DNA from: Cupriavidus gilardii J11
Lineage (GTDB): Bacteria > Pseudomonadota > Gammaproteobacteria > Burkholderiales > Burkholderiaceae
Direction: 5' to 3'
NCBI RefSeq assembly: GCF_007829435.1
Contig: NZ_VLJN01000065.1
Span: 32,268-81,030 of the forward strand
DNA: 48,763 bases
Positions within the stretch are counted from its first letter, which is position 1; each line of letters starts with the position of its first letter. Made by a program: the position numbers and the translations under genes. The notes beneath the pieces were generated by a model. That model was given only the letters and a program-made list of their open reading frames with translations. It was not told the origin of the DNA and did not search any database. Shown here piece after piece: positions 42,504-48,763 of this stretch.

Positions 42504-43820
42504 ATGATTCCGATCCACCCCGTATCAGACGCCGGGGCCGCCCAGCAGCCGGCGTCCGCGACTTCCGGCGATACGGTTGGCCTGTGGCTCAAGCCGGGCA
42601 AGATCTCGTTGCCCGCCTCGCCGCCGCTGTCGCTCTACGTGCATATCCCCTGGTGCGTGCGCAAGTGCCCGTACTGTGACTTCAACTCCCATGCCGCACC
42701 CTCGCCTCTCCCGCAAGCGGGAGAGGGGCCGGGGGAGAGGGCAGTGAGCGCGGCGACAGCACGCGCAGGCTGGCAGATCCCCGAAGACGCCTACCTCGAC
42801 GCCCTGCGCGCCGATCTCGAACAGTCGCTGCCACTGGTATGGGGCCGGCCGGTGCATACCGTATTCATCGGCGGCGGCACGCCCAGCCTGCTGTCGGCGG
42901 CCGGCATGGACCGCCTGCTGTCGGACATCCGCGCGATGCTGCCGCTCGATCCCGGCGCCGAGATCACGATGGAGGCCAACCCGGGCACCTTCGAGGCGGA
43001 GCGCTTCGCCAGCTATCGGGCCAGCGGCATCAACCGGCTGTCGATCGGCATCCAGAGCTTCAACGACACGCATCTTGAGGCGCTGGGACGCATCCACGGC
43101 GGCACGGAAGCGCGCGCCGCGATCGAGATCGCGCTGCGGCACTTCGACAACGTGAACCTCGACCTGATGTACGCGCTGCCGCGGCAGACGCTGGCGCAAT
43201 GCCAGCAGGATGTCGAGACCGCGCTGTCGTACCGTACCAGCCATCTGTCGCTATACCAGCTGACGCTGGAGCCGAACACGATGTTTGCCCGGTTTCCGCC
43301 CGCGCTGCCCGACGACGATACCGCATACGACATGCAGCAATGGATCGAGGCGCGCACCGCGGAACAGGGGTTCCGGCACTACGAGACGTCCGCCTATGCG
43401 CAGCCGCATCGAGAGGCACGCCACAACCTGAACTACTGGCGCTTCGGCGACTACCTGGGTATCGGCGCCGGCGCGCACGGCAAGCTGTCGTTCGCGCACC
43501 GCGTGCTGCGGCAGATGCGGTACAAGCATCCCGCCACCTATATCGAGCAGGCGCTGGCTGGCAAGCCCGTGCAGGAAGAACATGATGTGAGCGCGGCCGA
43601 CCTGCCGTTCGAATTCATGCTCAATGCGCTGCGGTTGACCGACGGCGTGCCGGCGGGCCTGTTCGCCGACCATACGGGTCTGCCGCTTCATACGATCGGA
43701 CGGGAACTGGCACGCGCCACGGAAAAGGGCTTGCTGGAGCCGGACCCCACGGTGATCCGTCCGACCGAGTTGGGGCGGCGGTTCCTGAACGATCTGCAAG
43801 GGATGTTTTTGAAGGATTGA
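42504..43820 (+). CDS. hemW: HemW-like radical SAM protein carrying an in-frame repeat insertion
   Basis: A 438-residue radical SAM protein, the haem chaperone HemW rather than the coproporphyrinogen dehydrogenase HemN: it is short, lies beside rdgB and has HNLNYW. The 4Fe-4S cluster cysteines are C51, C55 and C58 (CVRKCPYC), followed by GGGTPS (124-129). Between the cluster loop and IPEDAYLDALRADLE, about 25 extra residues (66-90, PSPLPQAGEG...) are encoded by copy C of the dispersed palindrome. The insert keeps the frame. A ribosome site is weak; the start 11 nt after rdgB fits coupling. The terminator is at 43881. Confidence 0.93.
   Translation: MIPIHPVSDAGAAQQPASATSGDTVGLWLKPGKISLPASPPLSLYVHIPWCVRKCPYCDFNSHAAPSPLPQAGEGPGERAVSAATARAGWQIPEDAYLDALRADLEQSLPLVWGRPVHTVFIGGGTPSLLSAAGMDRLLSDIRAMLPLDPGAEITMEANPGTFEAERFASYRASGINRLSIGIQSFNDTHLEALGRIHGGTEARAAIEIALRHFDNVNLDLMYALPRQTLAQCQQDVETALSYRTSHLSLYQLTLEPNTMFARFPPALPDDDTAYDMQQWIEARTAEQGFRHYETSAYAQPHREARHNLNYWRFGDYLGIGAGAHGKLSFAHRVLRQMRYKHPATYIEQALAGKPVQEEHDVSAADLPFEFMLNALRLTDGVPAGLFADHTGLPLHTIGRELARATEKGLLEPDPTVIRPTELGRRFLNDLQGMFLKD
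42705..42726. repeat. CCTCTCCCGC palindromic repeat, copy C (inside hemW)
   Basis: Stem CCTCTCCCGC / GCGGGAGAGG with a 2 nt loop, then GGGCCGGGGGAGAGGG, as is common around this dispersed family. It is translated as PLPQAGE within HemW. Confidence 0.8.
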
Positions 43821-44460
43821 AGGCGGTGAAGCGGCCGGGCGGATCCGGCCCTGAAGATACAACTTGTGACAAAAAAGACAAAGGGCCGCTCGTGAGCGGC
43901 CCTTGTCGTTCCGATGCGGTGGCCTCAGCCCAAGCGTGGTGAAAGACGGGGGGGTGCCCCCCCCCGCCGATCGGCGTGGCGGTGTCGTTGGCCACCTGCA
44001 CGCGGTCGCCGACGCGCAGGTTGTTGGCCTGACGCTGCGTGACGGTGGCCATGCGACCATCGTCCAGGCGCACATGCACGCGATAGACGGTTTCCATGCC
44101 GCCCGTAGCGCGCTGTTCGATCTGGTTGCCGGCCACGCCGCCCGCAACCGCGCCGCCGATGGTGGCGATGGTCTGGCCACGGCCGCCGCCGATCTGGTGA
44201 CCCAGCAGGCCGCCGGCCAGACCGCCGATCACCGTACCAAGCATGCCGGACGAAGCGCCGCGCGGCTGCTGCACGGGTTCGATGGCTTCCACGCGGCCAT
44301 AGAACACCGAGCCAGCCGGGGCCTGGTAGGTGCCGGAGGTCTGATATCCGGGGTTGGTCGCGGGAGCGCCGTATCCATAGCCGCCGCCCGGCTGCGCACA
44401 ACCCGCCACGCCGATTGCAGCGGCCAGCGTTGCCGCGCCCAACAGAGTCTTGCCGTTCAT
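43621..44460 (-). CDS. Glycine-zipper 2TM lipoprotein, SlyB-like, with probable 3' frameshift
   Basis: The N-terminal 165 residues are a clear outer-membrane glycine-zipper lipoprotein: lipobox VAGC (C21), a Gly/Tyr/Pro linker, glycine zipper GTVIGGLAGGLLGHQIGGG (about 73-92) and a C-terminal domain RVHVRLDDGRMATVTQRQ. After ANDTATPI the frame crosses a run of 9 G then CA and 7 C (43948-43965). It then reads 105 residues of Ser/Pro-rich sequence through the terminator and antisense to the hemW 3' end. One extra base in either run would give a stop at 43925, just before the terminator. So the tail after about residue 170 is probably not genuine. Confidence 0.78.
   Translation of the reverse strand: MNGKTLLGAATLAAAIGVAGCAQPGGGYGYGAPATNPGYQTSGTYQAPAGSVFYGRVEAIEPVQQPRGASSGMLGTVIGGLAGGLLGHQIGGGRGQTIATIGGAVAGGVAGNQIEQRATGGMETVYRVHVRLDDGRMATVTQRQANNLRVGDRVQVANDTATPIGGGGHPPVFHHAWAEATASERQGPLTSGPLSFLSQVVSSGPDPPGRFTAFNPSKTSLADRSGTAAPTRSDGSPWGPAPASPFPWRVPVPVRSYEAADPYGRRTGPPARRRSTAAH
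43881..43904. terminator. Bidirectional terminator between hemW and the lipoprotein gene
   Basis: Stem AAGGGCCGCTC / GAGCGGCCCTT. The tail on the plus strand is TGTCGTT and on the minus strand TGTCTTTTTTG, so the minus-strand gene is the better served. Confidence 0.8.
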
Positions 44461-44669
44461 TCAGTTCTCCTCAATCGAATGCAAAGGACAGAACATGGCC
44501 ATCAGGGCCATGTTCACCGCCGTAGGAGGCACGCCCGGCCGCGAAGGTTCCGCGGCGTCAGACGGACACCTACAGTGTCACGTGGAGATTCGAAACGCCC
44601 TGGATTCCCTGCCACGCCGCTCGCGCGCGTCGTGGTTATTGCGGCTGTCATCGCATGCTGGCGCCTTGC

Positions 44670-44675
44670 TATAAT
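44670..44675 (+). promoter_or_regulatory. -10 element of the tRNA-Ser promoter
   Basis: A perfect TATAAT followed by a GC-rich discriminator (GCGCGGCC), 35 nt before the tRNA. The -35 is weak (TGTCAT, 18 bp away). Confidence 0.6.
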
Positions 44676-44710
44676 GCGCGGCCGGCGCTGGCCGGCCCAT
44701 GCGATTTCGT

Positions 44711-44800
44711 GGAGACGTGGCCGAGTGGTTTAAGGCAGCAGTCTTGAAAACTGCCGATGGGGTGACCCATCCGTGAGTTCGAATCTCACCGTCTCCGCCA
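44711..44800 (+). tRNA. tRNA-Ser (anticodon TGA)
   Basis: A 90 nt class II tRNA with a long variable arm (GATGGGGTGACCCATC) and encoded CCA. The anticodon loop is CTTGAAA and the acceptor arms are GGAGACG / CGTCTCC. Confidence 0.97.
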
Positions 44801-44825
44801 CTGTATGGCGAATTCCTGCAAAAAT

Positions 44826-44852
44826 GCCCCGCGACGCGGGGCTTTGTTGTTT
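44826..44852 (+). terminator. Intrinsic terminator of tRNA-Ser
   Basis: Stem GCCCCGC / GCGGGGC, loop GAC, tail TTTGTTGTTT. Confidence 0.82.
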
Positions 44853-44923
44853 CGAGGTGTTTCATTGGGGTCGGGGTCGGTTGGGCTTTGGTCTGGCTGT
44901 TACTGCCCTCTCCCCCGCCCCAA

Positions 44924-44953
44924 AACAAAAAAGCCCCGCGAGGAACGCGGGGC
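44924..44953 (-). terminator. Intrinsic terminator of the gudD operon
   Basis: Stem GCCCCGCG / CGCGGGGC with loop AGGAA (plus-strand view), followed on the minus strand by TTTTTTGTT. It ends the transcript carrying the Bug protein gene (stop at 45000). Confidence 0.85.
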
Positions 44954-44999
44954 AACGACATGTGCCTGGAGGCATCGGAGCGCCATACCGGCGCGAAAC

Positions 45000-46040
45000 T
45001 CATTCGAGCGTGATCTTGCCCACCTCGATCACGGTCTTCCAGCGCTGCAGTTCCTGCTGCTCGAACTGGGCGAACTGCTCCGGCGTATTGGCCACGACCT
45101 CGAAGCCGGTTTCCTCCAGCTTCTGGCGCATCTTCGGCTCGTTCAGCGAGCTGACCAGCGCGCCATGCAGCTTCGATTTGACGTCGGCCGGCAGGCCCTT
45201 CGGCGCGGCGACTCCCTGCCACGAATACACCTCGACATCCTTGACGCCGGCCTCGGCCAGCGTCGGCACGTCCGGCAGCAGCGGCGAGCGCTTGTCCGAC
45301 GTGATGGCCAGCGCCTTCAGCTTGCCGGTCTTGATGTGCTGGATCACGGCATTGAGGTTCTGGAAGGACACGTTGACCTGCCCCGCCAGCAAATCGGAGA
45401 TCGCCGGCGCGCCGCCCTTGTACGGCACGTGCAGGCCGTCCGTGCCGGTCTTCTGCCAGAACAGCGCGGCGGTCAGGTGGTCGGAGGAACCGGCGCCGGA
45501 CGAAGCGAAGCTGACCTTGCCGGGATTGCTCTTCATGTTCTTGATCAGTTCCTGCACGTTGCGCACCGGGAACGACGGCGTGGCGACCAGTACGTTCGGC
45601 GCGCGCACCGCTACCGTCAGCAGATCGAAGTCCTTGGCCGGGTCGTACGGCAGGTTCTTCTGCAGGAACGGATTGACCGCGTATACGCCGATCGACGCGA
45701 CCAGTATCGTGTAGCCATCGGCCGCGGCACGCTTGACCATCGCCGCGCCGATCGCGCCGGTTGCGCCGGGGCGGTTCTCGATCACGAAGGGCTGGCCCAG
45801 CTTCTCGTTCAGCGGCGCGGTCAGCATGCGCGCGATGGTGTCGGACGAGCCGCCGGGCGGGAACGGGACGATGACCTGCACCGGCTTGGTGGGCCACTCC
45901 GCCGCATCGGCCGGCGCGGCCATTACGCTGGCCGCCGCCATGATGCCGGCGAACAGCATCACACGGGGGAAGGCTTGCAGGCGACGCGTGCAGTTACGCA
46001 GCGTCGCGGCGCTGGCGCGCCATGGTGTAAGGCAGGTCAT
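45000..46040 (-). CDS. Bug/TctC-family tripartite tricarboxylate transporter binding protein
   Basis: A 346-residue periplasmic binding protein of the Bug family, hugely expanded in Bordetella and Cupriavidus. A signal peptide of unusual length (charged 25-residue n-region, then LFAGIMAAASVMAAPADAA) precedes the mature start EWPTKPVQVIVPFPPGG; PGATGAIGA and PYKGGAPA are family marks. AGGAGACCCT precedes the ATG. It lies 69 nt after gudD, so its ligand is probably glucarate, galactarate or a similar sugar diacid. The membrane partners are not in the window. Confidence 0.93.
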   Translation of the reverse strand: MTCLTPWRASAATLRNCTRRLQAFPRVMLFAGIMAAASVMAAPADAAEWPTKPVQVIVPFPPGGSSDTIARMLTAPLNEKLGQPFVIENRPGATGAIGAAMVKRAAADGYTILVASIGVYAVNPFLQKNLPYDPAKDFDLLTVAVRAPNVLVATPSFPVRNVQELIKNMKSNPGKVSFASSGAGSSDHLTAALFWQKTGTDGLHVPYKGGAPAISDLLAGQVNVSFQNLNAVIQHIKTGKLKALAITSDKRSPLLPDVPTLAEAGVKDVEVYSWQGVAAPKGLPADVKSKLHGALVSSLNEPKMRQKLEETGFEVVANTPEQFAQFEQQELQRWKTVIEVGKITLE

Positions 46041-46109
46041 AGGGTCTCCTGATTGATGATGGTCTTGATATAGAGAATGCGATGCCGGCGCGGGCCGCCG
46101 GCGTCCATG

Positions 46110-47456
46110 TCAGCGCACCATGCACGGCGCCTTGTTGTCGAACTTCCAGCCGGGGATCAGGTACTGCATGGCCGCGGCGTCGTCGCGCGCGCCCAGGCCC
46201 ATGCCGCGATAGCACTCGTGGGCCTTCTGCAATTGATCCATGTCGATGTCGATGCCCAGGCCCGGACGATCGGGTACCTTCACCATGCCGCCCTCGATCT
46301 TCAACGGGTCCACGGTCAGGCGCTGGCCGTCCTGCCAGATCCAGTGCGTATCGATGGCGGTGATGCGCCCCGGCGCGGCCGCCGCGACGTGGGTGAACAT
46401 CGCCAACGAAATGTCGAAGTGGTTGTTCGAATGCGAACCCCAGGTCAGGCCCCAGTCCGCGCACATCTGCGCCACGCGCACCGAGCCCTGCATGGTCCAG
46501 AAATGCGGATCCGCGAGCGGGATGTCGACCGATTGAAGCTTCACCGCATGACCCATCTGGCGCCAGTCGGTGGCGATCATATTGGTCGCGGTGGGCAGGC
46601 CGGTGGCAGTGCGGAACTCGGCCATGATCTCGCGGCCGGAATAGCCCCCTTCGGCGCCGCACGGGTCTTCCGCATAGGCGAGCACGCCATGCTTGTCGCG
46701 GCACAGCCGGATCGCCTCGGCAAGCGACCAGGCGCCGTTCGGGTCCAGCGTGATGCGGGCATTGGGGAAGCGCTCGGCCAGTGCGACGATGGCCTCCATC
46801 TCCTCGTCGCCGCGCAGCACACCGCCCTTGAGCTTGAAATCGTTGAAGCCATAGCGCTCGTAGGCCGCCTCCGCGAGGCGCACCACGGCTTCCGGCGTCA
46901 TGGCCTCCTCGTTGCGCAGCCGGAACCAGGCGTTGTTCGCATGCGGTTCCTCGCGATACGGCAGCGGCGTGCGCTTGCGATCGCCGATATAGAACAGGTA
47001 GCCGAGCATTTCCACCGCATCGCGCTGCTGCCCCTCACCGAGCAGCGCGGCCACCGGCACATTCAGGTGCTTGCCGAGCAGATCGAGCAGCGCGGCCTCC
47101 AGCGCGGTGACCGCATGCACGGTGATGCGCAGATCAAAGGTCTGCAACCCCCGGCCGCCGGCATCGCGGTCGGCGAAGGTCTGGCGCATGCGGTTGAGCA
47201 CCGCCTGCCAGGCGCCGATGGGCTGCCCGACCACCAGCGGCCGCGCGTCTTCCAGCGTCCGGCGGATGGCCTCTCCGCCCGGCACTTCGCCGACGCCGAT
47301 CTGGCCCGCGCTATCCTTGAGCAGCACCACGTTTCGCGTGAAGAAGGGACCATGCGCGCCGGACAGGTTCATCAGCATGCTGTCCTGGCCAGCGACGGGG
47401 ATCACGTTGAGTTCGGTCACCACGGGCGTGGCGGACAAGGCGGGTACGGTGGACAT
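46110..47456 (-). CDS. gudD: D-glucarate dehydratase
   Basis: A 448-residue enolase-superfamily enzyme turning glucarate (and idarate) into 5-dehydro-4-deoxyglucarate. The length equals E. coli GudD within two residues. Motifs are FKLKGG with the KxK catalytic Lys, the metal ligands in LDPNGAW and EDPCGAE, and the catalytic His in SHSNNHFD. Its product is the substrate of the kdgD gene beginning at 48648, divergent past the GntR regulator gene. An operator candidate is at 47564. Confidence 0.95.
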   Translation of the reverse strand: MSTVPALSATPVVTELNVIPVAGQDSMLMNLSGAHGPFFTRNVVLLKDSAGQIGVGEVPGGEAIRRTLEDARPLVVGQPIGAWQAVLNRMRQTFADRDAGGRGLQTFDLRITVHAVTALEAALLDLLGKHLNVPVAALLGEGQQRDAVEMLGYLFYIGDRKRTPLPYREEPHANNAWFRLRNEEAMTPEAVVRLAEAAYERYGFNDFKLKGGVLRGDEEMEAIVALAERFPNARITLDPNGAWSLAEAIRLCRDKHGVLAYAEDPCGAEGGYSGREIMAEFRTATGLPTATNMIATDWRQMGHAVKLQSVDIPLADPHFWTMQGSVRVAQMCADWGLTWGSHSNNHFDISLAMFTHVAAAAPGRITAIDTHWIWQDGQRLTVDPLKIEGGMVKVPDRPGLGIDIDMDQLQKAHECYRGMGLGARDDAAAMQYLIPGWKFDNKAPCMVR

Positions 47457-47563
47457 GGTCGGTTTCTACAGGGAATCAGGAACGAGGAAGGCGCGCGTGG
47501 CATCGGTTTGCCGCGGTCGTTGGCAGGTGTCTCGGGCGCCGCAGGCATATCTGTTATCAGTCG

Positions 47564-47589
47564 TCGTATAACTTACGAGCCAGTATAAT
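47564..47589 (+). promoter_or_regulatory. Operator and -10 in the gudD/gntR divergent region
   Basis: TCGTA and TACGA are separated by 5 bp (47564-47578), just before TATAAT (47584-47589), the likely -10 of the gntR gene. Binding here could block both directions. The arms recur, in reversed order, at 48543-48564 before kdgD. Confidence 0.5.
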
Positions 47590-47637
47590 GAGCGTGTTTC
47601 TACCCGGTCAAGCATCGCCCCTACCGTAATTACCCTC

Positions 47638-48387
47638 ATGAAAGCCTCGTCATTTGGCAGCACCGACGCTCCGTTGCGCCGCCGCGGGCGCACGTTGGCA
47701 GAAGAAGCGGTCAACAATCTCACCGCGCGCATCCGCGAGGGCCAGCTGCGCCCGGGCGACAAGCTGCCGACCGAGTCGGAAATCATGGCGACGCTCGGCG
47801 TAAGCCGCACGGTGGTACGCGAGGCCCTGTCCCGCCTGCAGGCAAGCGGGCTGGTGGAGACGCGCCACGGCATCGGCACCTTCGTGCTGGCGCCGCCCGC
47901 GCCGGAGACACCATCGCCGTTTCGCATCGATCCGTCGGCGATGGTCACGGCCATGGACGTGCTGGCGATGCTGGAATTCCGCGTCAGCGTGGAGGCGGAG
48001 GCCGCCGGGCTGGCCGCGAGCCGGCGCACCGATGCGCAACTGGAAGAGATTCGCCGCGCGCTCGAGGAACTGAAGCGCACGGCGACCTCCGGCGACGATG
48101 CGGTGGGCTCGGATTTCGCCTTCCACCTTGCCATCGCCCGCGCGACGGGCAACCGCTATTTCAGCGAGATGCTGGGCCACCTTGGCAGCGCGGTCATTCC
48201 GCGCGGACGGCTGCACGTGTCCCCCGCGGAGCGCGAGCAATATATGGAGCGGCTGAATTTCGAGCACGACAGCATCTATGACGCGATCGAGCGCGGCGAT
48301 GCGGAAGGTGCCAAGGCCGCGATGCGGATGCACCTGACCACCAGCCGCGAGCGGCTGCGCAAGGCGTCGGCCGCGGCCGCGGGGTAA
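47638..48387 (+). CDS. FadR/FCD-subfamily GntR transcriptional regulator
   Basis: A 249-residue repressor-type regulator. The winged helix is at about 18-85 (LAEEAVNNLTARIREGQL, LPTESEIMATLGVSRTVVRE). The all-helical FCD ligand domain is at about 100-240, with the metal-binding Asp/His pattern (EFRVSVEAEA, DFAFHLAIARATGN, EHDSIYDAI, MRMHL). Its position between gudD and kdgD predicts control of sugar-diacid use, with glucarate or a product as inducer. The start ATG at 47638 follows a weak site (TTACCCTC). Confidence 0.92.
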   Translation: MKASSFGSTDAPLRRRGRTLAEEAVNNLTARIREGQLRPGDKLPTESEIMATLGVSRTVVREALSRLQASGLVETRHGIGTFVLAPPAPETPSPFRIDPSAMVTAMDVLAMLEFRVSVEAEAAGLAASRRTDAQLEEIRRALEELKRTATSGDDAVGSDFAFHLAIARATGNRYFSEMLGHLGSAVIPRGRLHVSPAEREQYMERLNFEHDSIYDAIERGDAEGAKAAMRMHLTTSRERLRKASAAAAG

Positions 48388-48456
48388 GTTTGCTGGCGGG
48401 GAAGCCGCTGGGTCCCGCTTTCGCGAGGACGACGGGGCGACTTCTGCTGGTTATTC

Positions 48457-48485
48457 GTCATCACCCCCGCGCTAGCGGGGATGAC
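48457..48485. repeat. Palindromic element after the gntR gene
   Basis: GTCATCAcCCCCGC, a GCTA turn, then GCGGGGATGAC. It belongs to the common GTCAT-CCCGC dispersed hairpin type; a degenerate relative (TCCCGCTTTCGCGAGGA) lies 45 bp upstream. No T-run. Confidence 0.55.
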
Positions 48486-48529
48486 ATCGTGGCAGGGATA
48501 TCCCCTACCGCTTCCGAGCCGCGGCTCCC

Positions 48530-48564
48530 TTGCGGCTAGTCATACGATGTCATATGATGTCGTA
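48530..48564 (+). promoter_or_regulatory. Promoter with overlapping palindromic operator of kdgD
   Basis: TTGCGG (-35, 48530-48535), 17 bp spacer, TATGAT (-10, 48553-48558). A 22 bp near-palindrome (48543-48564, TACGA...TCGTA with CATATG at the centre, 9 of 11 pairs) covers the -10, the arrangement of a repressor site. The neighbouring GntR protein is the obvious binder. Confidence 0.6.
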
Positions 48565-48647
48565 CCGAAGCGCGACAACAGGAGCGCCTCGCCAGTATTG
48601 CCAGCCGGCCGACGGCGGCGCTACCCATCCTCATTCCGGAATCCACC

Positions 48648-48763
48648 ATGTCCCTGAACCCGCAAGACCTCAAACAGATCATCAGCGCCGGCCTGCTGTC
48701 GTTCCCCGTGACCGATTTCGACGCACAGGGCAACTTCAACGCGGCCTCGTACGCCGCCCGCCT
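48648..48763 (+). CDS. kdgD: 5-dehydro-4-deoxyglucarate dehydratase, N-terminal fragment (runs off window)
   Basis: The first 38 codons only. [20 protein letters not shown] then VTDFD match the start of KdgD, a DHDPS-family aldolase-fold enzyme that dehydrates and decarboxylates 5-dehydro-4-deoxyglucarate to 2,5-dioxopentanoate. Context with gudD and the GntR gene supports it strongly. The SFPVTDFD motif is typical of the family's first strand. Confidence 0.82.
   Translation, partial: MSLNPQDLKQIISAGLLSFPVTDFDAQGNFNAASYAAR

Overview
This 48.8 kb window is chromosomal DNA of a high-GC betaproteobacterium, most likely a Cupriavidus or close Ralstonia relative. The assignment rests on the gene order yicC-gmk-rpoZ-spoT facing greB, with rph-rdgB-hemW diverging on the other side of yicC, on the style of the encoded proteins, and on TATAAT/TAGAAT promoters. 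No phage, insertion sequence or CRISPR array was seen. Four tRNA genes are present: Thr-CGT, initiator Met, Arg-ACG and Ser-TGA.

Layout. 1-6.7 kb is housekeeping: the 5' part of maeB (malic enzyme), a DUF4136 lipoprotein, pepN, fbp and a small unknown gene. tRNA-Thr follows. 7.2-21.1 kb is an accessory catabolic locus (below). 21.2-28.3 kb holds a FapA/DUF342 protein with a diverged tandem copy of its own C-terminus, a methyltransferase, DUF1415, a COG2509-type flavoprotein, and a DUF2917 plus threonine/serine dehydratase pair facing a MocR regulator (28.5-30.0 kb). 30.2-35.3 kb has a diguanylate cyclase with two tandem copies of a sensory module, an LpxO-like hydroxylase and several small unknown genes. 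35.7-43.8 kb is conserved core (greB, spoT, rpoZ, gmk, yicC, rph, rdgB, hemW). 43.9-48.8 kb has a glycine-zipper lipoprotein whose 3' end looks frameshifted, tRNA-Ser, and a glucarate locus: gudD and a Bug-type binding protein on one strand, a FadR-type GntR regulator and the start of kdgD on the other.

The most interesting region is the minus-strand cluster 20850-8929, with a divergent exported amidase at 7251. In transcription order it encodes a two-component flavin monooxygenase (oxygenase and reductase), a five-part branched-chain-type ABC importer with a Tat-type binding protein, a NicX-like 2,5-dihydroxypyridine 5,6-dioxygenase with all three iron ligands, an amidase-signature hydrolase, an XylR/DmpR-type sigma-54 activator (V4R sensor) and a MetX-like alpha/beta hydrolase. 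The first gene is preceded by a textbook -24/-12 promoter (TGGCAC-N5-TTGCT). About 165 bp further upstream is a perfect 22 bp palindrome with a TCAATTGA core. Two weaker -24/-12 sites lie before the activator and before the exported amidase.

Inference: this is a sigma-54-controlled system for uptake and ring cleavage of a hydroxypyridine-like N-heteroaromatic. It would funnel through 2,5-dihydroxypyridine, N-formylmaleamate and maleamate, but with enzyme families different from those of the classical nic cluster. The true substrate cannot be read from sequence alone.
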